Under the pieces are notes generated by a model, which saw only the letters and a list, made by a program, of their open reading frames with translations, was not told where the DNA came from and did no database searches. Of a stretch of 5,136 nt of DNA, positions 1 to 5,136 are shown one piece after another. Position numbers and translations under genes: made by a program. Source of the stretch: DASWFI01 sp036394315 (GTDB taxonomy: Bacteria > Patescibacteriota > Doudnabacteria > UBA920 > O2-02-FULL-48-8); the NCBI GenBank assembly GCA_036394315.1, contig DASWFI010000070.1, forward strand, positions 1 to 5,136. The letters are read 5' to 3'. Positions within the stretch are counted from its first letter, which is position 1. Each line of letters opens with the position of its first letter.

Positions 1-3
1 TAC

Positions 4-78
4 TGGTGGGTGTGGCGCGGATCGAACGCGCGACCCTCTGCTTAAAAGGCAGGTGCTCTACCACTGAGCTACACACCC
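4..78 (-). tRNA. tRNA-Lys (anticodon UUU), CCA tail encoded
   Basis: Read on the minus strand, this folds into a full cloverleaf. It has a 7-bp acceptor stem (GGGTGTG with CACACCC), a D arm GCTC-AGTGGTA-GAGC, an anticodon arm with loop CTTTTAA, a 5-base variable loop GGGTC, and a T arm GCGCG-TTCGATC-CGCGC. Loop position 33 is U and position 37 is A. The anticodon at 46..44 is TTT, so it should read lysine codons AAA and AAG. A73 is followed directly by an encoded CCA (4-6), so no tRNA nucleotidyltransferase addition is needed for maturation. The closing pair of the anticodon stem (27-43) is a C-A mismatch; the other stems pair well. It lies on the same strand as dnaJ and downstream of it, with its own likely promoter between them. 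Confidence 0.97.
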
Positions 79-114
79 TCGTTTTGTTCATAAATATAAA
101 CCAACAACCAATAT

Positions 115-142
115 ATTATACAGATTTTGGATAGAAAATCAA
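115..142 (-). promoter_or_regulatory. Probable sigma-70-type promoter for tRNA-Lys
   Basis: On the minus strand there is a perfect -10 box TATAAT (120..115). Sixteen bases upstream lies TTGATT (142..137), which matches four of six positions of the -35 consensus TTGACA. Transcription would start near position 108, giving a leader of about 30 bases before the tRNA 5' end at 78. The surrounding gap (79-147) is AT-rich and contains no other gene. The tRNA could also be reached by read-through from the chaperone operon, because no clear terminator follows dnaJ. The motif match is seen directly; promoter activity is inferred. Confidence 0.6.
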
Positions 143-147
143 CGGCT

Positions 148-1287
148 CTAGGACTTAAACTTCCCCCAAAACCCTTCGTCTTCGTTTATAGACTCGCCGG
201 AATCTTCAGCGAGTTTTTTAAATAATTCTTTTTCTTTCTTGCTCAGTTTAGTAGGAGTAATCACCTTCACTGTGACGAAATGATCGCCCCGGCTTGAACC
301 ATTAAGAATCGGCGCGCCTTTGCCCTTGAGCGAAAAAACTTTCCCAGACTGCGTGCCGGCCGGAATTTTGACCTTGACTTTGCCATCCACCGTGGCAGCT
401 TCTATGGTGGTGCCTAAAGCAGCCTGATAAAAACTGATTGGCACTTCAGAATAAACATTTCCACCCTCGCGCTTGAAATTTTGATGATCCTGGACGGTCA
501 GACGCAGGTATAAATCCCCGAAGTTAGATCCTCTGTAACCGACTTCACCTTCGTTCGTGATTCGGATTCGCTGTCCGTTCTCCACGCCAGCCGGAATTTT
601 CACGCGGATGGTTTTCACCCGCCGCTTGGTCCTGGCCCCCTTGCACTCACTGCAGGCCCGATCAGGCACTTTTCCCGCTCCATCGCATTCATCACAGGTG
701 CTCACGGTTTGCATAGCGCCAAAAATTGTCCGCTTGGAGGATTTGATCTGTCCCGTGCCATGGCACTTCGGGCAAGTGGAAATTTTCGACCCGGGCTCCC
801 CCCCGGTGCCATGACATCTTTGGCAGGCATCTTTTTTCTCCAGGGATATTTCTTTTTCCACACCGAATACGGCTTCATCAAATGTCAGATCCAGTTCCAT
901 TTCCAAATCCACGCCTCGCGTCCGGCGCGGACGCTGACCACCACCGCTGAACACATCGGAAAAAATATCGAAAGCGTCTTCAAATTCGACATTTCCCTGA
1001 TTAAATCCAAAACCGCGGGCAAAATCCGAAAAATCCCAGCCAGCGGCATTCCCAGCACCTGAAAAACCCTGGCCATTCTGAAAAGCCGAGCCGAACTGGT
1101 CGTATTGGGAACGCTTGGAAGGATCAGACAAAACCTGATAGGCTTCGTTGATCTCTTTGAACTTGGCCTCATTGCCTCGATCCTTATCCGGATGATGCTC
1201 GTGGGCCAGCTTGCGATAAGCTTTTTTAATCTCGTCCGCGCTTGCGGATTTGGATAGACCCAGGGTTTGATAATAATCAGTTGCCAT
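148..1287 (-). CDS. dnaJ: Chaperone protein DnaJ (Hsp40, type I)
   Basis: DnaJ captures unfolded clients and stimulates the ATPase of DnaK in the cytoplasm. The 379 residues show the whole type I architecture. The J domain is at about residues 4-66, with the invariant HPD at 32-34. A Gly/Phe-rich region follows at about 66-118 and contains the DIF-type motif DAFDIFSDVF (104-113). The zinc-binding domain has four Cys pairs at C155/C158, C172/C175, C198/C201 and C212/C215, and is followed by the substrate-binding beta domains. The protein ends in the family's usual Gly-Phe-aromatic tail (GFWGKFKS). Length is normal for the family. The first three zinc repeats fit CxxCxGxG; the fourth is CSECKGAR, with Arg in place of the last Gly, although all eight zinc ligands are kept. 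The ATG start lies at the J-domain boundary, 15 bases after the membrane-protein stop. No clear Shine-Dalgarno sequence precedes it, so translation may be coupled. The stop is TAG. Confidence 0.98.
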   Translation of the reverse strand: MATDYYQTLGLSKSASADEIKKAYRKLAHEHHPDKDRGNEAKFKEINEAYQVLSDPSKRSQYDQFGSAFQNGQGFSGAGNAAGWDFSDFARGFGFNQGNVEFEDAFDIFSDVFSGGGQRPRRTRGVDLEMELDLTFDEAVFGVEKEISLEKKDACQRCHGTGGEPGSKISTCPKCHGTGQIKSSKRTIFGAMQTVSTCDECDGAGKVPDRACSECKGARTKRRVKTIRVKIPAGVENGQRIRITNEGEVGYRGSNFGDLYLRLTVQDHQNFKREGGNVYSEVPISFYQAALGTTIEAATVDGKVKVKIPAGTQSGKVFSLKGKGAPILNGSSRGDHFVTVKVITPTKLSKKEKELFKKLAEDSGESINEDEGFWGKFKS

Positions 1288-1302
1288 ATGAGCTTAGAGC
1301 GA

Positions 1303-2193
1303 CTAAACGTTTAATTTTTCAACTTCGACCATTTCTTTCTCTAATTTAAAAAATCCTAAACTTAATAATATCCGAAAAATGATCCAACCCATTACCATAG
1401 CGGCCCATCTCACCAAAAAAGCAAACGTCCAGAGCAAGGCAGTAACTATAATGGCGAATATAAAAGGAAAATATCTTTCAAAGCCAGCTGTTGATTGCTT
1501 GATTTTATCTACGGCCACCTGGCCAAACACATCCGACATGGAAGTATTGCCGGAAGCAGTAATGGCAAACTGCTGCTCAAATGCCTGTTTATACTGATTA
1601 ACCACGCTGGGATTGCTCGACCCCGCCTGCTGGCGCGCGAACTGATCGAAGCTCTGATTAAAATCCACACCGCTGGGCAAGCTTTTCGTAAAGTAAGGAA
1701 CTGATTGGGCAGCGGCATGTCCGAGCTTGCGGTAATATGCGTCCGGGTCAGCTTTAAAATCAGCTTGGGTGTTGTGGTAAACGTTAAAACCAATTAACAG
1801 CAATAACGCGTACACAGTGACTGTAATGCTGCTGGACATGACCCTTCGAAGCGAAAAATCCAACCGACTTTTTTCTTCCGCCTCAAGCCTATGCTCAAAT
1901 AGGAACAAAAAAATGAAAAAGATCACGCCGCCCAGAATCACATACAGATCTTTGGGCATTAAAACCAAATACCCTGCAAAAATAATAACATCCAGAATCA
2001 CGGTAGTCGTTCGGTCTTTGTTGATCAGAAGGAAAAAAGTCAAAAAAATAATTCCAAAAATCATGGCCAGAAACAGTCCCAGGACCAAACCTACGACCTG
2101 ATTTTGATAAATGACTTGTTTTAGAAAGAACCAATTTACAATCCAGGAAACTGCGGCCAAAAAGCCCATTGTGTATATTTTTGCAATTTTCAT
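1303..2193 (-). CDS. Polytopic membrane protein of unknown function in the chaperone operon
   Basis: I do not recognise a named family. The 296 residues contain about seven hydrophobic segments: roughly 7-28, 32-57, 64-79, 83-99, 121-139, 241-261 and 264-283. The charged loops at 58-63 (NKDR) and 100-118 (rich in Lys, Arg and Glu) suggest cytoplasmic sides, which puts the N-terminus inside. A domain of about 100 residues (140-240) between segments 5 and 6 would then be extracytoplasmic. It is polar, rich in Gln, Ser, Asn, Phe and Tyr, and has no cysteines. Whether the short Lys/Glu-rich C-terminus is inside depends on whether segment 7 crosses the membrane. No catalytic motif, transporter signature or signal-peptidase site is evident. 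It starts 19 bases after the DUF3467 stop and ends 15 bases before dnaJ, so it is almost certainly cotranscribed with both. The start is preceded by an A-rich leader without a Shine-Dalgarno sequence; Met9 is a less likely alternative start. Confidence 0.88.
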   Translation of the reverse strand: MKIAKIYTMGFLAAVSWIVNWFFLKQVIYQNQVVGLVLGLFLAMIFGIIFLTFFLLINKDRTTTVILDVIIFAGYLVLMPKDLYVILGGVIFFIFLFLFEHRLEAEEKSRLDFSLRRVMSSSITVTVYALLLLIGFNVYHNTQADFKADPDAYYRKLGHAAAQSVPYFTKSLPSGVDFNQSFDQFARQQAGSSNPSVVNQYKQAFEQQFAITASGNTSMSDVFGQVAVDKIKQSTAGFERYFPFIFAIIVTALLWTFAFLVRWAAMVMGWIIFRILLSLGFFKLEKEMVEVEKLNV

Positions 2194-2212
2194 TTGATTT
2201 TGAATTGGTTTG

Positions 2213-2509
2213 TTACTGAGTCTTAAAGCCGATTTCAGAATTTACCGGAGCCGAGGCTTGTCTGATCGCACCATGCTGATCTTCGTATTTCTTCAATGTG
2301 TCGGTCAGCACCGCCACCATGCGCTTCATATGCCCAGGGCTGATAAAAATCCGGTTGGTCATAATTCCCTGCGGCGGAAACAAATTCATAAAATCCAGGA
2401 TAAACTCTTCAGGACTGAAACCAATCTGCATGTTGTTGGCATAACTACCTTTTAGCACTACGTCATCTATCTTCACGTTGATATTTTGCTGCACAGGCTC
2501 TTGATTCAT
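2213..2509 (-). CDS. DUF3467 domain-containing protein
   Basis: This is a small soluble protein of 98 residues. It matches what I know of the DUF3467 family along most of its length: Y23-A24-N25, the EFILDF block (35-40), PPQ (45-47), the RIFISPGHMKRM block (53-64), and the KKYE...HGAI block (73-82). The family is widespread in bacteria and has no established biochemical role. It has no signal peptide or membrane segment, so it should be cytoplasmic. The first 12 and last 15 residues are polar and probably flexible. The start is well supported: AGAAAGG lies six bases upstream of the ATG. The gene sits between dnaK and a membrane-protein gene on the same strand, which suggests expression with the heat-shock chaperones. 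A direct role in folding would be speculation. Confidence 0.92.
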   Translation of the reverse strand: MNQEPVQQNINVKIDDVVLKGSYANNMQIGFSPEEFILDFMNLFPPQGIMTNRIFISPGHMKRMVAVLTDTLKKYEDQHGAIRQASAPVNSEIGFKTQ

Positions 2510-2515
2510 AAACTA

Positions 2516-2522
2516 CCTTTCT
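2516..2522 (-). promoter_or_regulatory. Ribosome binding site of the DUF3467 gene
   Basis: The minus strand reads AGAAAGG, then TAGTTT, then ATG: a purine-rich Shine-Dalgarno sequence with a six-base spacer. It begins one base after the end of the dnaK/DUF3467 inverted repeat. If that hairpin formed in the mRNA, this site would sit immediately 3' of it and stay unpaired. Confidence 0.75.
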
Positions 2523-2523
2523 A

Positions 2524-2595
2524 TCTTTGCGAGGAGCGATAGCGACGAAGCAATCTCTATACTTGAGTGAGATTGCTTCGCTTCGCTCGCAAGGA
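2524..2595. repeat. Imperfect inverted repeat in the dnaK/DUF3467 gap
   Basis: The left arm (2524-2557) and right arm (2569-2595) are diverged copies of one unit in head-to-head orientation around an 11-base loop. The inner stem is a perfect 12-bp pairing (CGAAGCAATCTC at 2546-2557 with 2569-2580). The outer stem pairs TTGCGAG (2527-2533) with CTCGCAA (2586-2592). The left arm carries seven extra bases between the stems, which would form an internal loop. The unit resembles the 'ATTGCGAGGAGCGA...GAAGCAATCTC' type of dispersed intergenic repeat that I recall from many bacterial genomes, so this is probably one member of a dispersed family. In the minus-strand transcript the stem is not followed by a U run, so it does not look like an intrinsic terminator. 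A role in mRNA stability or processing between dnaK and the downstream genes is possible. Confidence 0.85.
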
Positions 2596-2600
2596 CATTA

Positions 2601-4460
2601 TTATTTTTTCTCGTCTACTACTTCGCCATCAACAGGAGTCTGCTTGTCCGCCGAGGCGGAGGCAGCTGGCCCAGTACCCGGACCCGGTTGTTGATACATG
2701 GAGGCTCCTACTTTCTGAATAGCCGCGGATAATTCATCCATGCTTTTTTTGATGGCATCGATTTCCGGCTTATCTTTCACTGCCTTTAATGCTTCAATTT
2801 TGTCCGTAACGTCTTTCTTATCCGCTTCCGGAACTTTGTCTCCCGCGTCTTTCAACGTGCGCTCCGACACGGCGATCAAAGTATCCGCCTGATTTCTGGT
2901 TTCCACTGTTTCCTTGTTCTTGCGGTCCTCTTCCGCATGCATTTCCGCTTCTTTTCTCATTCTCTCCACTTCGTCTTTGGACAAAGTGGAAGAACCGGTG
3001 ATAGTGATGTTTTGCGATTTGCCGGATGCTTTGTCTTTGGCCGTGACTTTCAGAATGCCGTTGGCGTCGATATCAAACGTCACTTCGACCTGGGGCACGC
3101 CGCGGGGTGCCGGTGGCAGCCCATCCAGATGGAATCGGCCCAGGGATTTGTTGTCTTTGGCAAACTGTCTTTCTCCCTGCACGACATTGATCTCCACGGA
3201 AGTTTGGTTGTCTGCGGCGGTGGAGAAAATTTGCGATTTGGAAGTCGGGATGGTGGTGTTACGGTCAATCAATGAAGTGGCCACGCCGCCCAAAGTTTCC
3301 AAGCCCAGAGTTAGGGGGGTAACATCCAGAAGCAAAATTTCTTTGCCCGGCGCACGTCCCTCTTCTTTTGCAGCCATAATATCAGCTTGAATTGCAGCTC
3401 CTTTGGCCACTGCTTCCATCGGATCAATTCCGCGCTCCACTTGCTTGCCGATATAGTCTTCAACAAATTTCTGCACCACGGGCATGCGAGTGGGGCCACC
3501 CACCAAAATAATCTTAGCAATGTCGTTAGGAGTAAGCTTGGCATCGGTTAAGGCTTGCTCCACCGGGTGCTTCATGCGCGCGATAATCGGCTTCACCAGC
3601 TCTTCCACCAGAGATCGCGTCAATTTCTTGTTCAAATGCTTGGGCCCTGAAGCGTCCGCGGAAATAAACGGCAGGTTGAGGTCGGTCTCGAGCGTGGTCG
3701 ATAATTCAATTTTTGCTTTCTCCACAGATTCCCGGACCCGGTTCATGGCCATTTTATCCTGGGTTAGATCCAAAGCATGTTCTTTTTTGAACTCAGACAC
3801 CACATAATCAATCAGCGCCGTATCCATATCCTTGCCCCCGAGCTGGGTATCTCCGGAAGTAGATAACACTTCAAATGTCGCCTGGCCATCTGCTTCCCCG
3901 AAATCCATGATTGTAACATCCAGCGTCCCGCCACCAAGATCGAACACCAATATCTTCTGGTCTTTGCCGGTTTTGTCCAGACCATAGGCAAATGCGGCGG
4001 CCGTCGGTTCATTGATGACGCGTACGACTTCCAAACCGGCGATCTCTCCGGCATTTTTCGTGGCCTGTCTCTGGCTGTCATCGAAATATGCGGGCACTGT
4101 GATTACCGCTTTCGCCACTGGCTCGCCCAGATACGCCTCTGCGTCCTTTTTAATTTTTTGCAGTATGAAAGCGGAGATTTGTTCCGGCGTGTAGTCTTTG
4201 CCGTTGATTGTATATTTGAAGGTCGTACCCATTTTTCTTTTTGCTTCAAATACCGTGCCTTCAGGATTGGTCACAGCCTGCCGCCTGGCTGGCTCACCCA
4301 CCAAAAGCTGGCCATCTTTGGTAAACGCCACGTAAGACGGGAAAGCCTTGCCTGCCAGGGTTTGTCCTTCAGCGGATGGAATAATCACCGGCTTGCCTGC
4401 TTCCATCACCGCAGCCGCCGAGTTCGATGTACCCAAATCGATTCCTATAATTTTTGGCAT
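2601..4460 (-). CDS. dnaK: Chaperone protein DnaK (Hsp70)
   Basis: DnaK is the central ATP-dependent chaperone, cycling on clients with DnaJ and GrpE. All Hsp70 landmarks are present in 619 residues. They are the phosphate-1 loop GIDLGTSNS (6-14), VPAYFDDSQRQAT (122-134), INEPTAAAFAYG (149-160), the phosphate-2 loop FDLGGGTLDVT (173-183), and the adenosine motif ILVGGPTRMP (318-327). The interdomain linker is LLLDVTPLTLG (376-386), and the beta substrate-binding domain and helical lid follow. Thr205 in the SGDTQLGG block corresponds to the autophosphorylated Thr of E. coli DnaK. The first lobe is short (KRKMGTTFKY leads quickly to YTPEQISAFIL), without the insertion of about two dozen residues found in proteobacterial DnaK, as in Gram-positive and CPR types. 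The tail (588-619) is Pro/Gly/Ala-rich and ends GEVVDEKK. It contains a palindromic DNA segment. The start has a strong Shine-Dalgarno sequence inside the end of grpE, three bases beyond whose stop this gene begins. Confidence 0.99.
   Translation of the reverse strand: MPKIIGIDLGTSNSAAAVMEAGKPVIIPSAEGQTLAGKAFPSYVAFTKDGQLLVGEPARRQAVTNPEGTVFEAKRKMGTTFKYTINGKDYTPEQISAFILQKIKKDAEAYLGEPVAKAVITVPAYFDDSQRQATKNAGEIAGLEVVRVINEPTAAAFAYGLDKTGKDQKILVFDLGGGTLDVTIMDFGEADGQATFEVLSTSGDTQLGGKDMDTALIDYVVSEFKKEHALDLTQDKMAMNRVRESVEKAKIELSTTLETDLNLPFISADASGPKHLNKKLTRSLVEELVKPIIARMKHPVEQALTDAKLTPNDIAKIILVGGPTRMPVVQKFVEDYIGKQVERGIDPMEAVAKGAAIQADIMAAKEEGRAPGKEILLLDVTPLTLGLETLGGVATSLIDRNTTIPTSKSQIFSTAADNQTSVEINVVQGERQFAKDNKSLGRFHLDGLPPAPRGVPQVEVTFDIDANGILKVTAKDKASGKSQNITITGSSTLSKDEVERMRKEAEMHAEEDRKNKETVETRNQADTLIAVSERTLKDAGDKVPEADKKDVTDKIEALKAVKDKPEIDAIKKSMDELSAAIQKVGASMYQQPGPGTGPAASASADKQTPVDGEVVDEKK
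2641..2666. repeat. Small GC-rich palindrome inside the dnaK 3' end
   Basis: The core TCCGCCGAGGCGGA (2647-2660) has complementary six-base arms around a central GA. A weaker GCT/AGC pairing lies outside it. It is much more GC-rich than the DNA around it. On the coding strand it reads through as part of the Ala-Ser-Ala-Ser-Ala-Asp stretch in the disordered DnaK tail. I recall similar 'TCCGCC.GGCGGA' palindromes as dispersed repeats in CPR genomes, but that is memory and not shown here. It could equally be chance in an Ala/Ser/Asp-coding stretch. Confidence 0.45.
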
Positions 4461-4463
4461 ATT

Positions 4464-4940
4464 TTATCCTTTCTTACCCACCGCGACTTTTGCGGGGATG
4501 ATTACTTTTCCATTTAACATAAATCCTGGTTGTAATTCTTTCACTATCTCGCCCTCAGTACCTTCCACTTCTTCCACGGCTTCATGCAAACTGTGATCAA
4601 ACGGTTGCCCCACAGCTTTTATCTTCACCACACCCAGCTCTTCCATGACTTTTTCCAGCTGCTGGATGGTGGCTCGCAACCCGGTCAGCCATTCTTTATA
4701 CTTATCATCCACGGGAGCGTAAATCAGAACCTGCTCCAGGCTTTCCAGTGAAGGAATTAACTTCATCACCGTGATTTCCTTGGAAAATTCCACCAGCTCT
4801 TTTCGCTCAGTCTCTGTTCGCTTCTTGAAATTCTCAAAATCCGCCGCGGTTCGTTTCCAGTTATTCAGAGTTTCCTCGTTCTTCTCTTGCAACTCTTCGA
4901 TCTTAATTTTTAAACTTTCAAATTCTTGCTGATCCAACAT
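4464..4940 (-). CDS. grpE: Nucleotide exchange factor GrpE
   Basis: GrpE is a homodimer that opens the DnaK nucleotide-binding domain to release ADP. The 158-residue protein has a long charged N-terminal helix, likely coiled-coil (about 3-58), holding the family motif RTAADFENFKKR (30-41). A helical-bundle segment follows at about 60-103. The C-terminal beta domain has GQPFDHSLHEAV (111-122) and LNGKVIIPAKVAV (142-154). It is shorter than E. coli GrpE, mainly because the disordered N-terminal extension is missing. The ATG is one base after the hrcA stop. An in-frame stop at 4955-4953 rules out a more upstream start, since no start codon lies between. No Shine-Dalgarno sequence is evident, so reinitiation by ribosomes finishing hrcA is likely. 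It ends three bases before dnaK. Confidence 0.98.
   Translation of the reverse strand: MLDQQEFESLKIKIEELQEKNEETLNNWKRTAADFENFKKRTETERKELVEFSKEITVMKLIPSLESLEQVLIYAPVDDKYKEWLTGLRATIQQLEKVMEELGVVKIKAVGQPFDHSLHEAVEEVEGTEGEIVKELQPGFMLNGKVIIPAKVAVGKKG
4467..4473 (-). promoter_or_regulatory. Ribosome binding site of dnaK, inside the grpE 3' end
   Basis: The minus strand reads GAAAGGA, then TAAAAT, then ATG. The Shine-Dalgarno sequence covers the last codons of grpE, and the grpE stop TAA (4466..4464) lies between it and the dnaK start. This arrangement supports both the dnaK start choice and translational coupling of grpE and dnaK. Confidence 0.8.
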
Positions 4941-4941
4941 G

Positions 4942-5136
4942 TTATATTTTAGTTATCAGGATAATTATTGACACGCCCGAGATTAATTTTGATAAGTAAT
5001 TTAAAATCGACAAATTTTTGGCATACGACATCCGCTTCGGACCGACGATCCCGATCACTCCCTTTTTTCCATCTTTGAGAGTGACATTCGACACCACCAG
5101 ACTTAAATCCTTAGGCACCGGCAAAGAAGATTCGCC
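4942..5136 (-). CDS. hrcA: Heat-inducible transcription repressor HrcA, C-terminal end (partial, cut by the right window edge)
   Basis: The minus-strand frame is open to the window edge and gives 64 residues, starting GESSLPVPKDLSLVVSNV. The stretch GVIGIVGPKRMSYAKN followed by a helix (ILNYLSKLIS) is the typical end of HrcA, where family members have a 'GviGPtRMdY' motif. HrcA represses hrcA-grpE-dnaK operons by binding CIRCE operators, and in studied bacteria its activity depends on GroEL. Its winged-helix DNA-binding domain lies outside this window. A TTG at 5124-5122 is only an internal Leu codon, because family similarity continues upstream of it. The last residues (GVSIIILITKI) are a hydrophobic tail that seems slightly longer than usual. 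The stop TAA is one base before grpE, so this is the upstream gene of the operon. Confidence 0.93.
   Translation of the reverse strand, partial: GESSLPVPKDLSLVVSNVTLKDGKKGVIGIVGPKRMSYAKNLSILNYLSKLISGVSIIILITKI

Noticed and set aside
79..147. Terminator after dnaJ
   Set aside because: I found no stable GC-rich stem followed by a U run between the dnaJ stop and the tRNA. The stretch is AT-rich and is better explained as the tRNA promoter and leader.
2452..2460. TTAGCACTA, close to one arm of a CIRCE operator (TTAGCACTC)
   Set aside because: No matching GAGTGCTAA arm follows nine bases later, and the site is inside the DUF3467 coding region. A CIRCE element is expected upstream of hrcA, outside this window.
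2569..2609. Possible plus-strand intrinsic terminator: hairpin followed by TTTTTT at 2604-2609
   Set aside because: The T run is about nine bases past the end of the stem and belongs to the Lys codons at the dnaK 3' end. There is no plus-strand gene to terminate, and the minus-strand side has no U run.
2914..3390. 158-codon open frame on the plus strand opposite dnaK
   Set aside because: It lies wholly antisense to the strongly conserved DnaK coding sequence and its translation resembles no protein family. It has the composition expected of a shadow frame. The other plus-strand frames opposite dnaK, dnaJ and the membrane protein were dropped for the same reason.
4968..4996. Perfect TTGACA on the plus strand with GATAAG 17 bases downstream, an antisense promoter within hrcA
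   Set aside because: The -10 box matches only four of six positions, the region is AT-rich so such matches are expected, and nothing on the plus strand would be served. An antisense RNA to hrcA cannot be excluded but is not supported.
5122..5124. TTG as the start of a separate 60-codon gene
   Set aside because: The frame stays open to the window edge and the residues upstream of the TTG (GESS) continue the HrcA C-terminal domain, so this is an internal Leu codon of a truncated hrcA.

Overview
This window carries the 3' part of a bacterial heat-shock chaperone operon, entirely on the minus strand, followed by a tRNA gene. In transcription order (right to left) it reads: hrcA 3' end (repressor C-terminus), grpE, dnaK, a 98-residue DUF3467 protein, a 296-residue polytopic membrane protein, dnaJ, then tRNA-Lys(UUU). 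All protein genes are tightly packed. hrcA/grpE and grpE/dnaK are separated by 1 and 3 bases. The only sizeable gap inside the operon is the 91 bases between dnaK and the DUF3467 gene, and most of it is a large imperfect inverted repeat.

The organism looks like a Candidate Phyla Radiation / Patescibacteria bacterium (Parcubacteria-like). This is an inference from three things: the short Gram-positive-type DnaK N-terminal domain, the repeat of the 'TTGCGAGGAGCGA...GAAGCAATCTC' type between genes, and the insertion of a DUF3467 gene and an unrecognised membrane protein gene into the chaperone operon. No rRNA or phylogenetic marker beyond DnaK, DnaJ, GrpE and HrcA is present, so the assignment is tentative. 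The standard genetic code fits. All six stop codons are TAA or TAG.

How the genes work together: HrcA normally represses its own operon through CIRCE operators (the operator would lie upstream of hrcA, beyond the right edge). DnaK is the ATP-driven Hsp70. DnaJ delivers substrates and stimulates its ATPase, and GrpE exchanges its nucleotide. The DUF3467 and membrane proteins have no established chaperone role, but their position implies co-expression with DnaK and DnaJ.

The 69 bases between dnaJ and the tRNA hold a good sigma-70-type promoter that probably drives the tRNA separately. I see no convincing intrinsic terminator after dnaJ. I found no CRISPR array, transposase or phage gene. The points most worth a second look are the dnaK/DUF3467 inverted repeat, the two accessory genes inside the chaperone operon, and a small GC-rich palindrome inside the disordered DnaK tail.
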